DNA from: Nautilus pompilius | Lineage: Eukaryota > Mollusca > Cephalopoda > Nautilida > Nautilidae | Reading direction: 5' to 3' | DNA length: 64,000 bases | Assembly: GCA_018389105.1 (NCBI GenBank) | Contig: JACATO010000629.1 | Coordinates: 806,001 to 870,000, forward strand | Shown: positions 24,136 to 35,499 of the stretch, piece after piece | Position numbering within the stretch: the stretch's first letter is position 1 | How the letters are laid out: each line of letters begins with the position of its first letter | Notes under the pieces: model-generated | What the model was told of the DNA's origin: nothing | Databases searched by the model: none | What the model saw: the letters and a program-made list of their open reading frames with translations, nothing else | Translations under genes and position numbers: made by a program

Positions 24136-24706
24136 GAATATTTATAGGGGCTTCTAATATAGCAAACAATTTTGCAAATCATTGAAAACAACAGATTTTA
24201 GATGAGGTCTGGCCTTGTATCAACAAGCTAATCAGTGAATACTAGTGTTCATGGTTCCCTATTAATGATATTTACTACTTTTATCAAACATAAAAGTGGA
24301 TACTTTTGGAAAGTGAAATCTTGAAGTTAGTTCAAGTGGAGACAATAATAAAGAGAAATGAAATAATGAAATGATTTTTTCTTCACTTTTTTCTTTGTTA
24401 TTTTATTATTGGCATACATAAACAATAACACCCATGAATAATTAACTTAATCATTTATTTTCTTTTTCAATTCCATGAGCATAAAGAAGTTTGTTGAAAT
24501 GATTTTTTTCTAACAAACAATCTATACATAGCAATTTTTTTTATTGTTATAAACCATTCTCTTTGGTAATATGGGACTTCCAAGATCAAAATGACATTGG
24601 CTGAAAAGTATATAATAAATCCTTCAGTTCAAAGAGAGCCTATCTGGATTGGGTCTCCCACTATAATGCAGTGCACAGGATTCATACTGCGAGAATGCAT
24701 TATAAG

Positions 24707-26586
24707 CAAGGGCGGATTGGGCTGCCAGGACACCGGGCAAAATCCCAGTGGGCCGGTGAGTCTGTGGGCTGGTGCCACCTGGCGCCTAGTCAGTAGGCTG
24801 ATAAGTTGATTGGCCTCTCTGGTTTCAATACTATTATGTGCTACTGAGCAACCTACTGCACTCTACATTAGTTGTAGCTGTCTGTATATGTAATTATATG
24901 TCGGAAGTTATCAACTTTATAACCAAATTAATGATGTCCTGGCCCCCAGGCCCTGTAGGTGAGAGACAAAATATGTTCCAGCAAATATACTTGAAATTTG
25001 GCTTTCCATACAGTCCATACTGTACTCGTACACCCAGCGGTCTCCTCTGCGACTTGCATCTAAGCCTCAATTATATTTTTTTTCCTTGTAAAGAACAAAC
25101 TCTTTCAAGGGCTGAGGTGCAGTGATTACTAATTTATGTACAATATAATATTATGCTCAAAAATTTTTTAATGAACTACAGTCATGCACCACATAACAAC
25201 ATTTTGGTCAATGATGGACCGCATATATGATGGTGTTCCCATAAGACTATGATGGAGCTGAAAAATTCCTATCACCTAGTGACGTTGTAGCTGTTGTTGT
25301 AACATCGTAGCGCAACACATTACTCAGTTGTTTGTGGTGATGCATGCGTAAACAAACCTACTGCTCTGCTAGTCATATAAAAGTATAGCACATACAATTA
25401 TCAGGCCTTTTTGTAAAGGCAAGTGGACAAATGCTCACATGATTTGGTTTACTATTCTAATCACATTATTAACTTGTGTTAAAGTATTTTACTTTCTCTA
25501 AAATGCACTGCCTAGCTATATTAATTGTACAATATGCTTTATATATATCACACATTTTCCCTTTTCGTAAAGGAACAATATTATTTACATTGTAGCTGGT
25601 ATTTGTTTAATGCTGAATATAGAAAAAATGTTTAACTTATTTATTTGAATAACTGCATATTGTATATAACATTCTCCTTCTTCAATAAAGATTATCACAT
25701 CATATGTATATCATCTTCTATTGAGTAACTGAGTTATTATTGTTTAATAATTTCAGTTTTGTGGAAAATCAGGCAATCATTTTATTTTTATATGTATGCA
25801 AGTAAATTTAATAAGGTCACAATTATAAGATTTCAACTTTATTCTGTGTATTCATAATTATTGAATGTCTATCTGTCTATATATATAATTATGTGTGTGT
25901 ATAACTTGAGTATTTTTTACCCTGTGTACAGGGATTTTTTAATGTGCAGTTCTAATTGAAAAAGTGCAATTCTGAAGGCAAATGCAAGCAGTTCAAATAC
26001 AGAGATGTAACAGTGATTCTTCAAATAACATCAAAACAAAAATTAAGATAATGCTTTCTTTTTATTTTTGGATGAAGTATTATATTCCTCATAGCTACAG
26101 AGACTGACAAAAATAACAGTTCTAAAACCAAATGCATTCTTGAATAAAGTGGATACACTCAGAGTACTCAGTGTTGTCTCAAAACAAAAAAAATTTTAAC
26201 TTTTATCTTCAGCTTACTTTTTGAGGACTGTTCATCAGCTTTGTCTGTTTCTCCATCTGAGTTATTTAACATGAAATATATGTTGGATGTGTCTTGTTCT
26301 TATTTCCTTTTTAAATGTTTGTTATTAAAATAAGGCTATTTTAGTGATCGAATCATAAGCCAATGGGATGAAGTACTTAATATTAACCTTAGAATATGTT
26401 CTAATACCCATTTCATATGGCCTCAAAATGTCCCTGTAATTGGTCAAATTTCATAATTTTTTCGGTGGCTTACAGCACCCAGAACCTCAGCTGTATGGGC
26501 TTGCTGTGGTCGCCAAAATCATAGCCTACATTAATGAGCTGATTTTAGGTTTGCCCAGGCTGTTTGGGGCTCCCAATTTGCCCCTG
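24707..26586. mobile_element. non-autonomous hAT transposon with TSD
   Basis: The left end CAAGGGCGGATTGGG (24707) and the reverse complement of the right end (CAGGGGCAAATTGGGAGCC, ending 26586) are imperfect terminal inverted repeats. They are flanked by an 8-bp duplication, ATTATAAG (24699-24706) and ATTATATG (26587-26594), with one mismatch. Eight-bp duplications and CA-starting ends are the hAT hallmark. The subterminal region contains ACACCGGGCAAAATCCCAGT and GGGCCGG blocks typical of a widespread hAT-type repeat. No transposase motif is visible inside; a Tigger-like fragment starts at 25179. Confidence 0.75.
25179..25411 (+). mobile_element. Tigger/pogo-type element fragment inside the hAT element
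   Basis: Begins CAGTCATGCACCACATAACA after a TA dinucleotide (25177-25178), the usual pogo/Tigger target. Further blocks (ATGATGGACCGCATATATGA, GGAGCTGAAAAATTCCTATC, ATAAAAGTATAGCACATACA) closely match, from memory, a Tigger-class repeat of mammalian genomes; I believe the Tigger3 group, but am not certain of the name. The similarity stops near 25411 and no right terminus was found, so it is a truncated end. Confidence 0.6.
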
Positions 26587-27000
26587 ATTATATGTGAAAC
26601 CACATTATAACAAGATACTTTCAAAAGTGCCAAGCCAGTAACCAGAATAATAGAGAACTACAGGTAAACTTATTAGAACACCTCATAAACAGATAAACCA
26701 TCTAATCTGATGTAATCAGACAGATTTCCAGTAACAAGATAAAAACAGTCAATTAAAATAATTCAAATTTTATTTCTTCTGGTAACAAAAATGTAAATAT
26801 ACATGTAAAACTGAAATATTTAAATCCATAGTCAATCAGTATTTGCTTATGCAGATTACATAAAAATATTTTGAGCATGCACAATTGTAGTCCATTTATT
26901 GAATGGATGAGTGTGTGCTGAATAAATCAGCAATTTTTTAACTATTTACATTTACTCTTAGTCTCTGCTTTTGTTAGATGTGTGATGTTCTAAAGTTGTA

Positions 27001-28520
27001 TTACACTTGCAGTGATTTTTCATTGGCTTCCAACCATCTCAGTGATTCTTTCAGGTAGTAGATTAGATGACCATATAGGATGATGGCAGTGGCTTGGTCT
27101 GTGTTGTCATCATCATTATTTTCTTCAGCTTGCTGGACATCTCGAGGGTTTGGATCTGTTACAAGGGGTGGGTATGCAGGGTTGGTCAAGTGATAGGATG
27201 ACCCCCTTCCCTAGCCTTTCTGTCTGATGTTTGATACAATTTCATGATGGAACTTGTTTATGAAAATTGCTGAAGTCACCCTGACTTTGGCATTATTAAT
27301 GATTTTAGGTTCAGATGATGGAAGCAGCATGGTTTAGAATATTTTCTGATAAGCAAAGTCAACTTGTGTTGACCTGTTTTGTTGCAACAAAGGACTGTTA
27401 ATGTTATCTTTATTTGTTTAAAGTTGGGCATATTGTTTGTGTGGATTTTTTGTTGCTAGTATCTTCTCTGATAACATTTTTAGTACAGGGCCATCTCATT
27501 GCAGTTGAAGATTTGTTCTTTGGTATATTCTCCTTTGTACAAAAATCTTTAATTCAGTGAGAAATAATGTTGTAACTGAATCATCTTTGGTTTGTTGTTC
27601 TCATCTTATAGTAACTTTCAAAATGCTGTGCCAGTTCTTTATTCTTGCGAACCATCCTTTTCTGGCTTCAAATTGCATCAGGATGCTAGTATTTTTATTC
27701 ATTTGCTGGAAAAACTTCTTAGCCTCTCTGCTGGGTAAACCAGGCATATATGCATACAGCTTTGTGAAGAGATGTTATTGGTATTTCAAACTTACTTTCA
27801 TGCTTGGTCACTGACATGCATCTTGATCAACACTCTCTTCTTCTCTAAACTTCCCATAAACCTTTGAATCAGCTATTGCAATTCTTTCAAAACAGATGCT
27901 TTGCTTATACAGCGCCTTCCTTGATCTGGTCAATGATTTTCAGTTTCTTGACGATGGTATAAGATTTTCTCTTTGGTGATTCAGTAGACATAATTTTCTG
28001 TTGATCACTGTATGGGTATCAGTGCAAGTAGAAATAACCATATTCTAATTTGATCCATATTCAGAGAAAAATGACATTCAGTTATGATGAGAAAATTTCA
28101 CTAGCTAAGCTCCTTAGTTACATGTTTTCAAGTTCATTGGCTGGGTGTAAGTCTAACCACACATTTTATTTTAATTAGGATAACAATGAAAGCATGGTAA
28201 TGTAGCAGTTAATAAAGAACAGTTTTGTGAATATTAGATATGTTTATTTAAATTCATATTTCTTATTGAGTTTGACTCAAAATTTAAAAGTTTTACAGTA
28301 AAGATTGATTTCATTGAATTTCTTGTTGGGTGGTGATCAGTATTATCTGGTGGAAGTTTGTCATTCATGGAGCATTCATACTTTAACAATGTTTGACACA
28401 GCAAAAAAACTGGAAATACGTCCTGAAAGGATAAATTTACATGAAAATTTTGGGGTCCAAGACAAGACCAGCATTATACTGAGTTCCATGCTATAGCAGA
28501 CTGTTATAGCAAGGCCAGAG
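27001..28520 (-). pseudogene. decayed Tigger-like (pogo) transposon
   Basis: Minus strand. The transposase start is visible at 27991 (MSTESPKRKSYTIVKKLKII), a CENP-B/pogo-type N-terminal helix-turn-helix. Downstream, ILMQFEARKGWFARIKNW corresponds to the second DNA-binding helix region (K-G-W-F-x-x-F/I-K). The acidic C-terminal region is open from about 27189 down to 27001 (DVQQAEENNDDDN then ILYGHLIYYLKESLRWLE). The catalytic DDE domain is unrecognisable or mostly lost between stops. GGCCTTGCTATAACAGTCTG on the minus strand near 28515 resembles the terminal region of Tigger-like elements; the opposite end was not found. Confidence 0.6.
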
Positions 28521-28804
28521 TATAATAGTTTTAGTTATGCATTTCAGCAGCTAACTATAAAAAAACATTTTCTAATAATAATGTAAAAAAAGTAAATTAG
28601 AAAGTAATATTAAGTGAACAAAAATAATTAAAGAAATATTATTGTTATTTTTTTGAAATTCAAATTAACTCACATTTCTGCAATTTCATTCAGATTTATA
28701 TATAATTAAACTTTCCAGTAAATACTGTTATTTAATCAATAATAATTGCAATTATGAGCAGCAAATTTTGTTTTATATATTTTCACTTTTATCATTAAAG
28801 TGAA

Positions 28805-28960
28805 ATTCTGGAGTAATGGATTAGTGTGTAGTGTGCTTGCTCATCATACCAATGACTGAGATTTGATCTATATTAGGTTCAATAAGAATTTTTCTATCTC
28901 TTTCTATTCTTCATGGGTTTTCTTCTACTTTGCTTTCAGTTCACCTTTAATCAGAAGAGA
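28805..28960 (+). repeat. tRNA-derived SINE
   Basis: A tRNA-like head at 28812-28875 (box A-like TGGATTAGTGTGTAGTG, box B-like GACTGAGATTTGATC) is followed by CATGGGTTTTCTTCTACTTT at 28913. That is the plus-strand form of the conserved core seen reversed at 15.06 and 48.9 kb. The head and core spacing support one SINE family. Confidence 0.5.
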
Positions 28961-29019
28961 GTTGTTTCAGATTTCTTTGTTAAGGTGGCTAAGTCAGCAA
29001 ACAGATGCTGAATAAACAT

Positions 29020-29185
29020 TTGTCTGTACTTTATCTTTAGTGATTGCCATAATGAACCAAACACCATCATTATATGGTATGTAAATGATATTAAATATGA
29101 AAGATAGTAAATGCCAAGTAAAGATGGTCTTTTGGTCATTCATGTTAGCCTTTAAAGATAAAGATAGCTTTTCATTCAATGGGAG
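29020..29185. repeat. dispersed repeat copy with inverted arms
   Basis: The segment GTCTTTTGGTCATTCATGTT then AGCCTTTAAAGATAAAGATA (from about 29129) recurs in this window. Its degenerate reverse complement is also present at 29028-29068, so the copy is arranged as two inverted arms around a short centre. Related copies lie at 39700-39765, 60740-60830, 62190-62285 (plus) and 61020-61100, 63600-63690 (minus). Confidence 0.5.
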
Positions 29186-29189
29186 CACT

Positions 29190-29801
29190 TTCATGATGAC
29201 CTTTGCTCTTACTCCTAGATAATCCTCTGAATCCCTCCATGGGCTACTCACTCAAATGGGTGATGGGTGACCATGCCATTTGGCAGAAAAGGGAGAGGTG
29301 TGTGTGTGTGTTTGTGTGTGAAAAAGGTAGACAGATAGCAGTATGCAATGACATAAAAATTTCACTGCAGCTGCTGTTTACTAAGTAACACTGAGTTATT
29401 AAAACTATAAAAAGTAATTAGAAAGAAATGAATAATTCTATATATTTAATTTACTTATGAATAAAAATTATTTTATTTTTTAAAAAAAAAAACAGATTTC
29501 AATAACTTTTAATACACTGAAGGCCCCCTGCCTGATCCCCTCTCACTCAGGCATTTTGATACTGGTCTGCACTTTAGATAAGAAACCAATGTTTCTCAGT
29601 GTTTTCACCACTGATGTTCCCAGTATCCTCTTGCACTCACTTCAACAACTACATTTTCCATCACCCCACCTTGATTTCTTGGCACAACTCTTCATAATTT
29701 GTCCTTTCCTTTTTGGTTTCCTCTTCTATTCGGTCTTCTTATAACGTAGTTAACTCAATTTAAAAAGCATGTCTTGTATTCTTTCAACAGATGATAAATT
29801 T
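29190..29801. other. intron with a short GT microsatellite
   Basis: A (TG)n run lies at about 29299-29320. The block 29510-29745 is pyrimidine-rich and of unknown origin. No gene. Confidence 0.4.
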
Positions 29802-29888
29802 TACTAAGGACATTCAAATGAAACAGGTGGAAAGGATACCACCACAGCAATCCTATTTCAGCTGGGTTTCATTTGAATGTCCATAGTA
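29802..29888. repeat. near-perfect 23-bp inverted repeat (foldback)
   Basis: The arms 29802-29824 and 29866-29888 are reverse complements with one mismatch (TACTAAGGACATTCAAATGA against TACTATGGACATTCAAATGA, then AAC), separated by 41 nt. The right arm and loop (CTATTTCAGCTGG...) have a relative at 60085-60130, so this may be a small foldback transposon. Confidence 0.6.
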
Positions 29889-30939
29889 CAAACAATCAGA
29901 ACTTTATCAAATCTTTTGGAGTAAGTGTTTCTACTTGACTCACCTGCAACCTACTGGTTGCTAAGCGTTTGGATGTCACAGCCTAAATAAATCTTTCCCC
30001 ACAATAGCAGCGCATGAGATAAAAGATTGGTAAAATGCAGAATTAAGTAACACCATTTCATAAATAGCTCACCAAAAATAAACACCGATGATGGCAACAA
30101 AGAATTCTCTTAAACATAGGTTCATTGGTTTTTTGTGTTACTTTTAATAATAAATATCGGAAAGCCCAGACTAACCATTTAACTTCCCTAAATAACATCG
30201 ACTGGAAGACCAAATCTTTACAATGGTTATATAACAGATTACATTACAGACCACAGTAAAATACAGGTGAAAGTAACCAATGACAGATAAAACCCAAAAT
30301 CCTGACAATAGCATGAAGTTATTTTGGCTTTAATTTTTCTTCACCTAAATTGCATTTGATTTGAATTTTGATATTCTAGAACCTGAGTATTGACATTACT
30401 TTAAACTTACAAAATAATAATTTTAAAAAAAGTTATTTTTCTGGCTGCTAACAAAGCTGCGTAATCCTCACTGTTAATCCTTTTGTCTGCCCTTATTTCT
30501 TTCTTCTGGGTGGGTGATTAAACAAAAATACTAATAATCTGAACTGTCAGCATAGTTAAAAATTTTACTTTTATCATTTTTAAATCAGAATTCATGAGGA
30601 AAAAAAGGAAAGTTTTGCTTTGAAGACTTTAAAATAAACTATCTTCTGGTTAATGAAATAAAAAAATTTCTCCCTCTTGTCAAACCTTTGTCTTGACTTA
30701 TTAAAGTTTCAGAAATGCTAAATGACAGGTACACTTATGTTGAATCACATCAAAGCACAATAATTAGCAATATGCTTCATAATTCTGAAGCAACCAGAAT
30801 GATAGTTTGGAAGAAATAAAAATTCTGCCATAGTATAAAAAAGTGTTAAAAAGCTTAGCTACTGAACCATTTACAAAGTACTAGCAAGCAACAGAGATTT
30901 CAATGCTTAATCAATTATCAATGTAATTTTCTGAAAATA

Positions 30940-32400
30940 CCAAACACTAAGACCCATGGAACACATAAAGATTTATCTGATGGAGAAAAGAATAATGACA
31001 ATTTTAAAGCAGCTTTAACATTTTGTGTTGAAGCTGGAGATATTGTCTTCCAACAACATCTGATGTGACATACATCAATTAGCAAACACAGAATGCCAAC
31101 ATACAGCATCAAAGATTCCAGCAACTTCTTCACTGAAGAGCCTCATAAAAAGTTTAGAGAAGGGAAATTTTACTACATACTGTTCTACATTTAAAAAAAT
31201 GAGCATCACTCTTCAGTATATCTTGAATGGAAAACTACATGAAAGCTTCTTGATCTCTTTTTTTTAGTATTAGTGATTTTACTGCAGCCAAAAATGCAAA
31301 ATTGATTCAAGAAACTTTGAATGAAAAGTATTTTGACATCTTACACGAGGGGGTCAAGGCTATGATGATTGTTCGAAAATGAATGGAAATCTTAGAGGAG
31401 TAAAATCTGTTATCAGATATGTATCTTTTACAGCAACTTGTACATATTGTGCAGTCATGTTTCTTTCAACCTATTTGTAAACCATACCACTAGTATCACT
31501 GTCATCTGGAATGCACAGGAAACAACAGGTGAAATTTGCTCTTTTTCCATACATCAGCATAACAACTGCAAGAATGCATACAAAAAATTGCCCTAAAAAC
31601 TTACTTTCTAGGCTGAAGTCATTGTTCATGACACGTTGAGTACAAGATGAGTCTGTTAACGTCTTTTCGGAATTTGTACCAACAGTAGTTGCAACTTTAG
31701 AAACCACTATGGAAAGTAGGAACAGGGAGACAGCACAAAAAGCAGCAGCTCATCTTTTTGTCATTTGATGTGGAAAATTTCTGATCATACTTCTTTGCAT
31801 GAACTACACAGACTCATCGCTTCTGCCCTTCCCTAAACAGCTTCAGTCTCAATCTACTAAACTTATGCAAGCTGTTGAGTTATGCAAGGACATAGAACAG
31901 TGTTTTCTGGAAATTCATAGTGTAAATAAAGATGAATTTTGTGCTATTTTTTGAAGGCAAATAAGTTAGCTAAAGAACATGAGTTTGACATTGAGATTCC
32001 GTGACTCATTGAATGTGCATTTCTTACACTGATCACCATATCATACAAGCTTCCTTTGTAGACACTGCAGACTGTCAAATCTATTGGAAAGTGAAAATGA
32101 ATGATGGTGCCATTACCTGAGCATTGCAGAACATCTGTGGAAATATTGTTGGCTACTCCAGAGCTTGTCTAACTTTTTCCAAACATTGCTAAATTGATCA
32201 ACATCTTCAGTATTCTCCCTGTCACTACATCCACTGCTGAGAGAACTTTCAGCACTCTATGACATCTGAAATCTTGCTGTGATCAACCATAGATGAAACC
32301 AGTCTTACTGATTCAACTCTCATGCCAGTTTACCAAAATCAATACACTGACATTGACTGGGTGGTACTCTAATTAGCTTATCTTTTATCTTTGTAAAATG
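30940..32400 (+). pseudogene. hAT transposase relic (ZMYM/TTF-type)
   Basis: Plus strand with many stops and frameshifts. In order: DNFKAALTFCVEAGDIVFQQ and TYSIKDSSNFF (about 30995-31125), matching the N-terminal region of the hAT family with TTF-type zinc fingers; then SQGYDDCSKMNGNLRGVKS (about 31350-31410), the second catalytic region (GQGYDGAxNMxG); then LFPNIAKLINIFSILPVTTS and TAERTFSTL (32180-32260), the C-terminal dimerisation domain with its A-E-R-x-F-S signature. All three landmarks are in the right order and strand. The inverted repeats were not located. Confidence 0.7.
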
Positions 32401-32439
32401 ATGCAAACTCACTGATTTCTAAATGAATTTGATGTTAAA

Positions 32440-33427
32440 ATTCTACATCTTCAGAAAATATTTTTTCACCCTTTTCTTTGGTAAAGTTGAATGATGTTCT
32501 TAGGCTTCCTTGGTATCTGGCTGAGTTCATGACTCTTAGGTATGCTTGTTAGTGTTTTAACTTATATTACTAATTTGTGAGATCTCGAAAATAATTAAAA
32601 AGCAATAATTTTGAAACTCATTAAAAATATTTATACTCACAGTATGTTTACATTGAGTTTATAAAACTAAAAATAAATCAGATTCAAGATTTACTACATA
32701 TGAAAGTTTAAGCAATTTAAATTTTCTGCATTCAATGGAGCATAAATGTGAAGAACTTTCTCAGTTCTTTGCTTGGTATATAAATATTATCAATGTGAAA
32801 ATACTTTGAACATTCATTATTATACCATGATTTTTTGTTTTATGTTTTTTTCATTATAATTCCATAAAATTCTTGTAAACTAATGTTTTCTTTGACATAA
32901 TACATAAATTAAATAATTAAACAAAAAGCAAACTTAAATGTAGATAAACAATAAAAAGGCTTTATTGTAATAATATTTTAGGACATGTTTCAACCCATGC
33001 TGCAGCGTAATTAATGTACTTGCAGAGGTGCATTTGTGTTGCTTCAATCACAGGTCTAACGATTCGGACATGATACAAGTCCATACACAGTGAACAGCGA
33101 ACATATCTTAATTAAAATGAGGAAATAAATATTTCATGAAGACTTCTTCACAAAATCAGTATAATCAGCAGCTACCCTGGATAATGCTTTGAATGTTAGT
33201 CATAGAAATCCAGCAACACTCAGAGAAAACTAGTCACATACATCATGTTGTGTTTTTATTATACAGGTCATGTAAAATCTGAGTTAGACAAATAATGATA
33301 CATCAATTCCAATTTATGTCAATTCAAAGTTAAATAAACACCAGTAAATTTTTTTACATTAAAAATTATGAATTCTATATTTAAGAGTAAAGGGTCATAC
33401 AGACAACTTTCTCTGGTGTTTACCTAC
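32440..33427. other. AT-rich intron, nothing recognised
   Basis: No exon, inverted repeat or transposase motif seen before the exon at 33428. Confidence 0.5.
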
Positions 33428-33527
33428 CTCATAGATATCTTTTGGTGCATAGGGCCAATTACCATATAGATTATCCACATAATTTGTACAACTGTCCAGT
33501 GTTCTTTCCTGTCCCCTCTCTGATGGC
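33428..33527 (-). CDS. internal exon of the minus-strand host gene
   Basis: A 100-nt exon on the minus strand with a strong acceptor (ATCTTTGCTGCAG) and a near-perfect donor (GAG then GTAGGTA). After one base that completes the previous codon there are 33 open codons, beginning PSERGQERTLDSC and ending WPYAPKDIYE. The other two frames are poorer: one is stopped and the other runs straight through into intron-like sequence. Composition is clearly less AT-rich than the flanks and looks coding. It ends on a codon boundary, and the next downstream exon (6282-6370) starts on one. I do not recognise the family. A single Cys and several aromatic residues are visible; there is no membrane segment or low-complexity sequence. 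Confidence 0.65.
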
Positions 33528-35499
33528 CTGCAGCAAAGATAAAATAATAGGTAAATGAATAGAAATCTAAGCCCAACATAAGGAATCTGTAAAATGTTAA
33601 CATCTGAATGTATAATGTCACATGACTATGATAATGTTAGAATTAATCACAGAGGTTCATGTATAGAAAAATATATTAGATAATATAATTCAAAATATAC
33701 ATTAGTCTGATTAAGCAATTGCTGTCCAATAAACAAACTTGCATTTGGTTTACTTCTTCAAAACTAAAACATCACCACTTACAGGATTACAAAAAACTCT
33801 GGCACAGATCTTGAAATAGCAAATTGTTTTTTTGATTAAATGGTTGTCTGAATCATGCAGACAAAGTATTTTATATCAAATGTGTAAAAGAAAAGATTAA
33901 CAAGTGCACAAGTTCCATCTGGAAGAAACAGGAAGTTTGAAATAGGGGATTCGCATTTAACATTTAAATATTTGAAAAAAAATTAAAATCCATTAGTTTT
34001 AGAAAAAATAAATGTCTTGTTTTAACATGCATAAAAACAATAACGAAAATTTATTTGTAGGTGGTGACTCAGATCAAACCAGTAGTCACCAACCAACTTC
34101 ACCATTGATACAAATCCATCATCAGTGAAAAATATATCAGAGATTTTCTAATGAAATCCATCAAAATATCATTATACAAATGCTATTCCAGCAGTTTTAT
34201 TTGATCATTCCTCATATTTTTCTATGTTCAACAAAATTAAGTTCATTAAGGTTTGTTCTTTTATCATAAAAACATCAAAACAATAATATTTTATTAAAAA
34301 ATTATCAAAAAAGCTGTCTCTCTCTGGAGAAATTTACCAGTCAAAGAGCAACAGAAAATATCTAAAGTTTTTTGGTTTTTTTTTAAAATCAATGTCCAAT
34401 TTCCTGTTAATTGTATTTTGCTTCACCAACAACAAAGGTAAAATTATTTTGTATAAGATGATCATGAAGATTGATAATCTAACTGTGTAAACCTATAGAA
34501 TTGCATCATTAAAGCTAGAATATCTGTGACAACTTATTATCTAAAATGTCAAAACTTGTACTATGGAGAGTGGTCAAAATTAGTACAGAATGAATAAAAG
34601 AATTTTTTATTGTTATTTCTTCTTTCCCCCCAAGGCAACCTGTAATAATGTGGAGCTGCACAGACTTCATGCAAAGAATTCTCCATGTCACTAAATTTCT
34701 GTAGTCACACACATATCACTGTCAAGAGGAAATATCTTAAATGCTAACTATACTCAAACTAAATGTCTCAATCGAATTAAACAAATGAAATAAATTACCA
34801 TCAGTATGTATTCATAAGGATAGTACAAACTATTCTAAAAACCTGTACCTATAAATACCTTAACCATGAAGTTTTTGTATAGAACATAGTTGTATTCTAT
34901 CTCCATTTCAGAAGTTAAACACAATTTAACCAGTTTTTCCATTATTCAAATTTAACTTTCAGCCTAAGAAATTTTGCTGTGTCTGTTAGTATTCATTTGA
35001 CAATGTTAAAATGTAGACTATAGAAATAATCAGGAAAAAATTAGGAAATACTGAAATGTTTATATTCTGAATTTGCTAATGAAAATATGAACCTTCCCTC
35101 AAAATATTGGAAAAAAAAAACCATTAAGAAATAACAGATTGCAACAAAGTCAGTCTGTGCTTACATATAATTAACATGTCAATAAAATTCCTTTTATAAT
35201 TTCTAAAATAATGTACTATAGTCAAAGTTACTCTGTTAAAACAGCTACACTTTGTTCAACACAAAGTTTTAACATATCTACTGAAGCTGTAAAAGGTATA
35301 AAAAAAAAATTCTCTAAATAATCATTCTAAGATTAATGTATCATCAAATGTGGCATAACTTTGATAGTGAGGCCAGAAATGCTGAATACAGCTTTAATAA
35401 TGACAAAAATAATCAGCACTTTGTGTAACATCTAATTACTGTCCTTTTCTTTCATGGACAATTTAGGGCGCTTTTAAAAAATGAACTTTGGAATTTGAA
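33528..35499. other. AT-rich intron, nothing recognised
   Basis: AT-rich with A/T runs. No supported feature. Confidence 0.5.
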
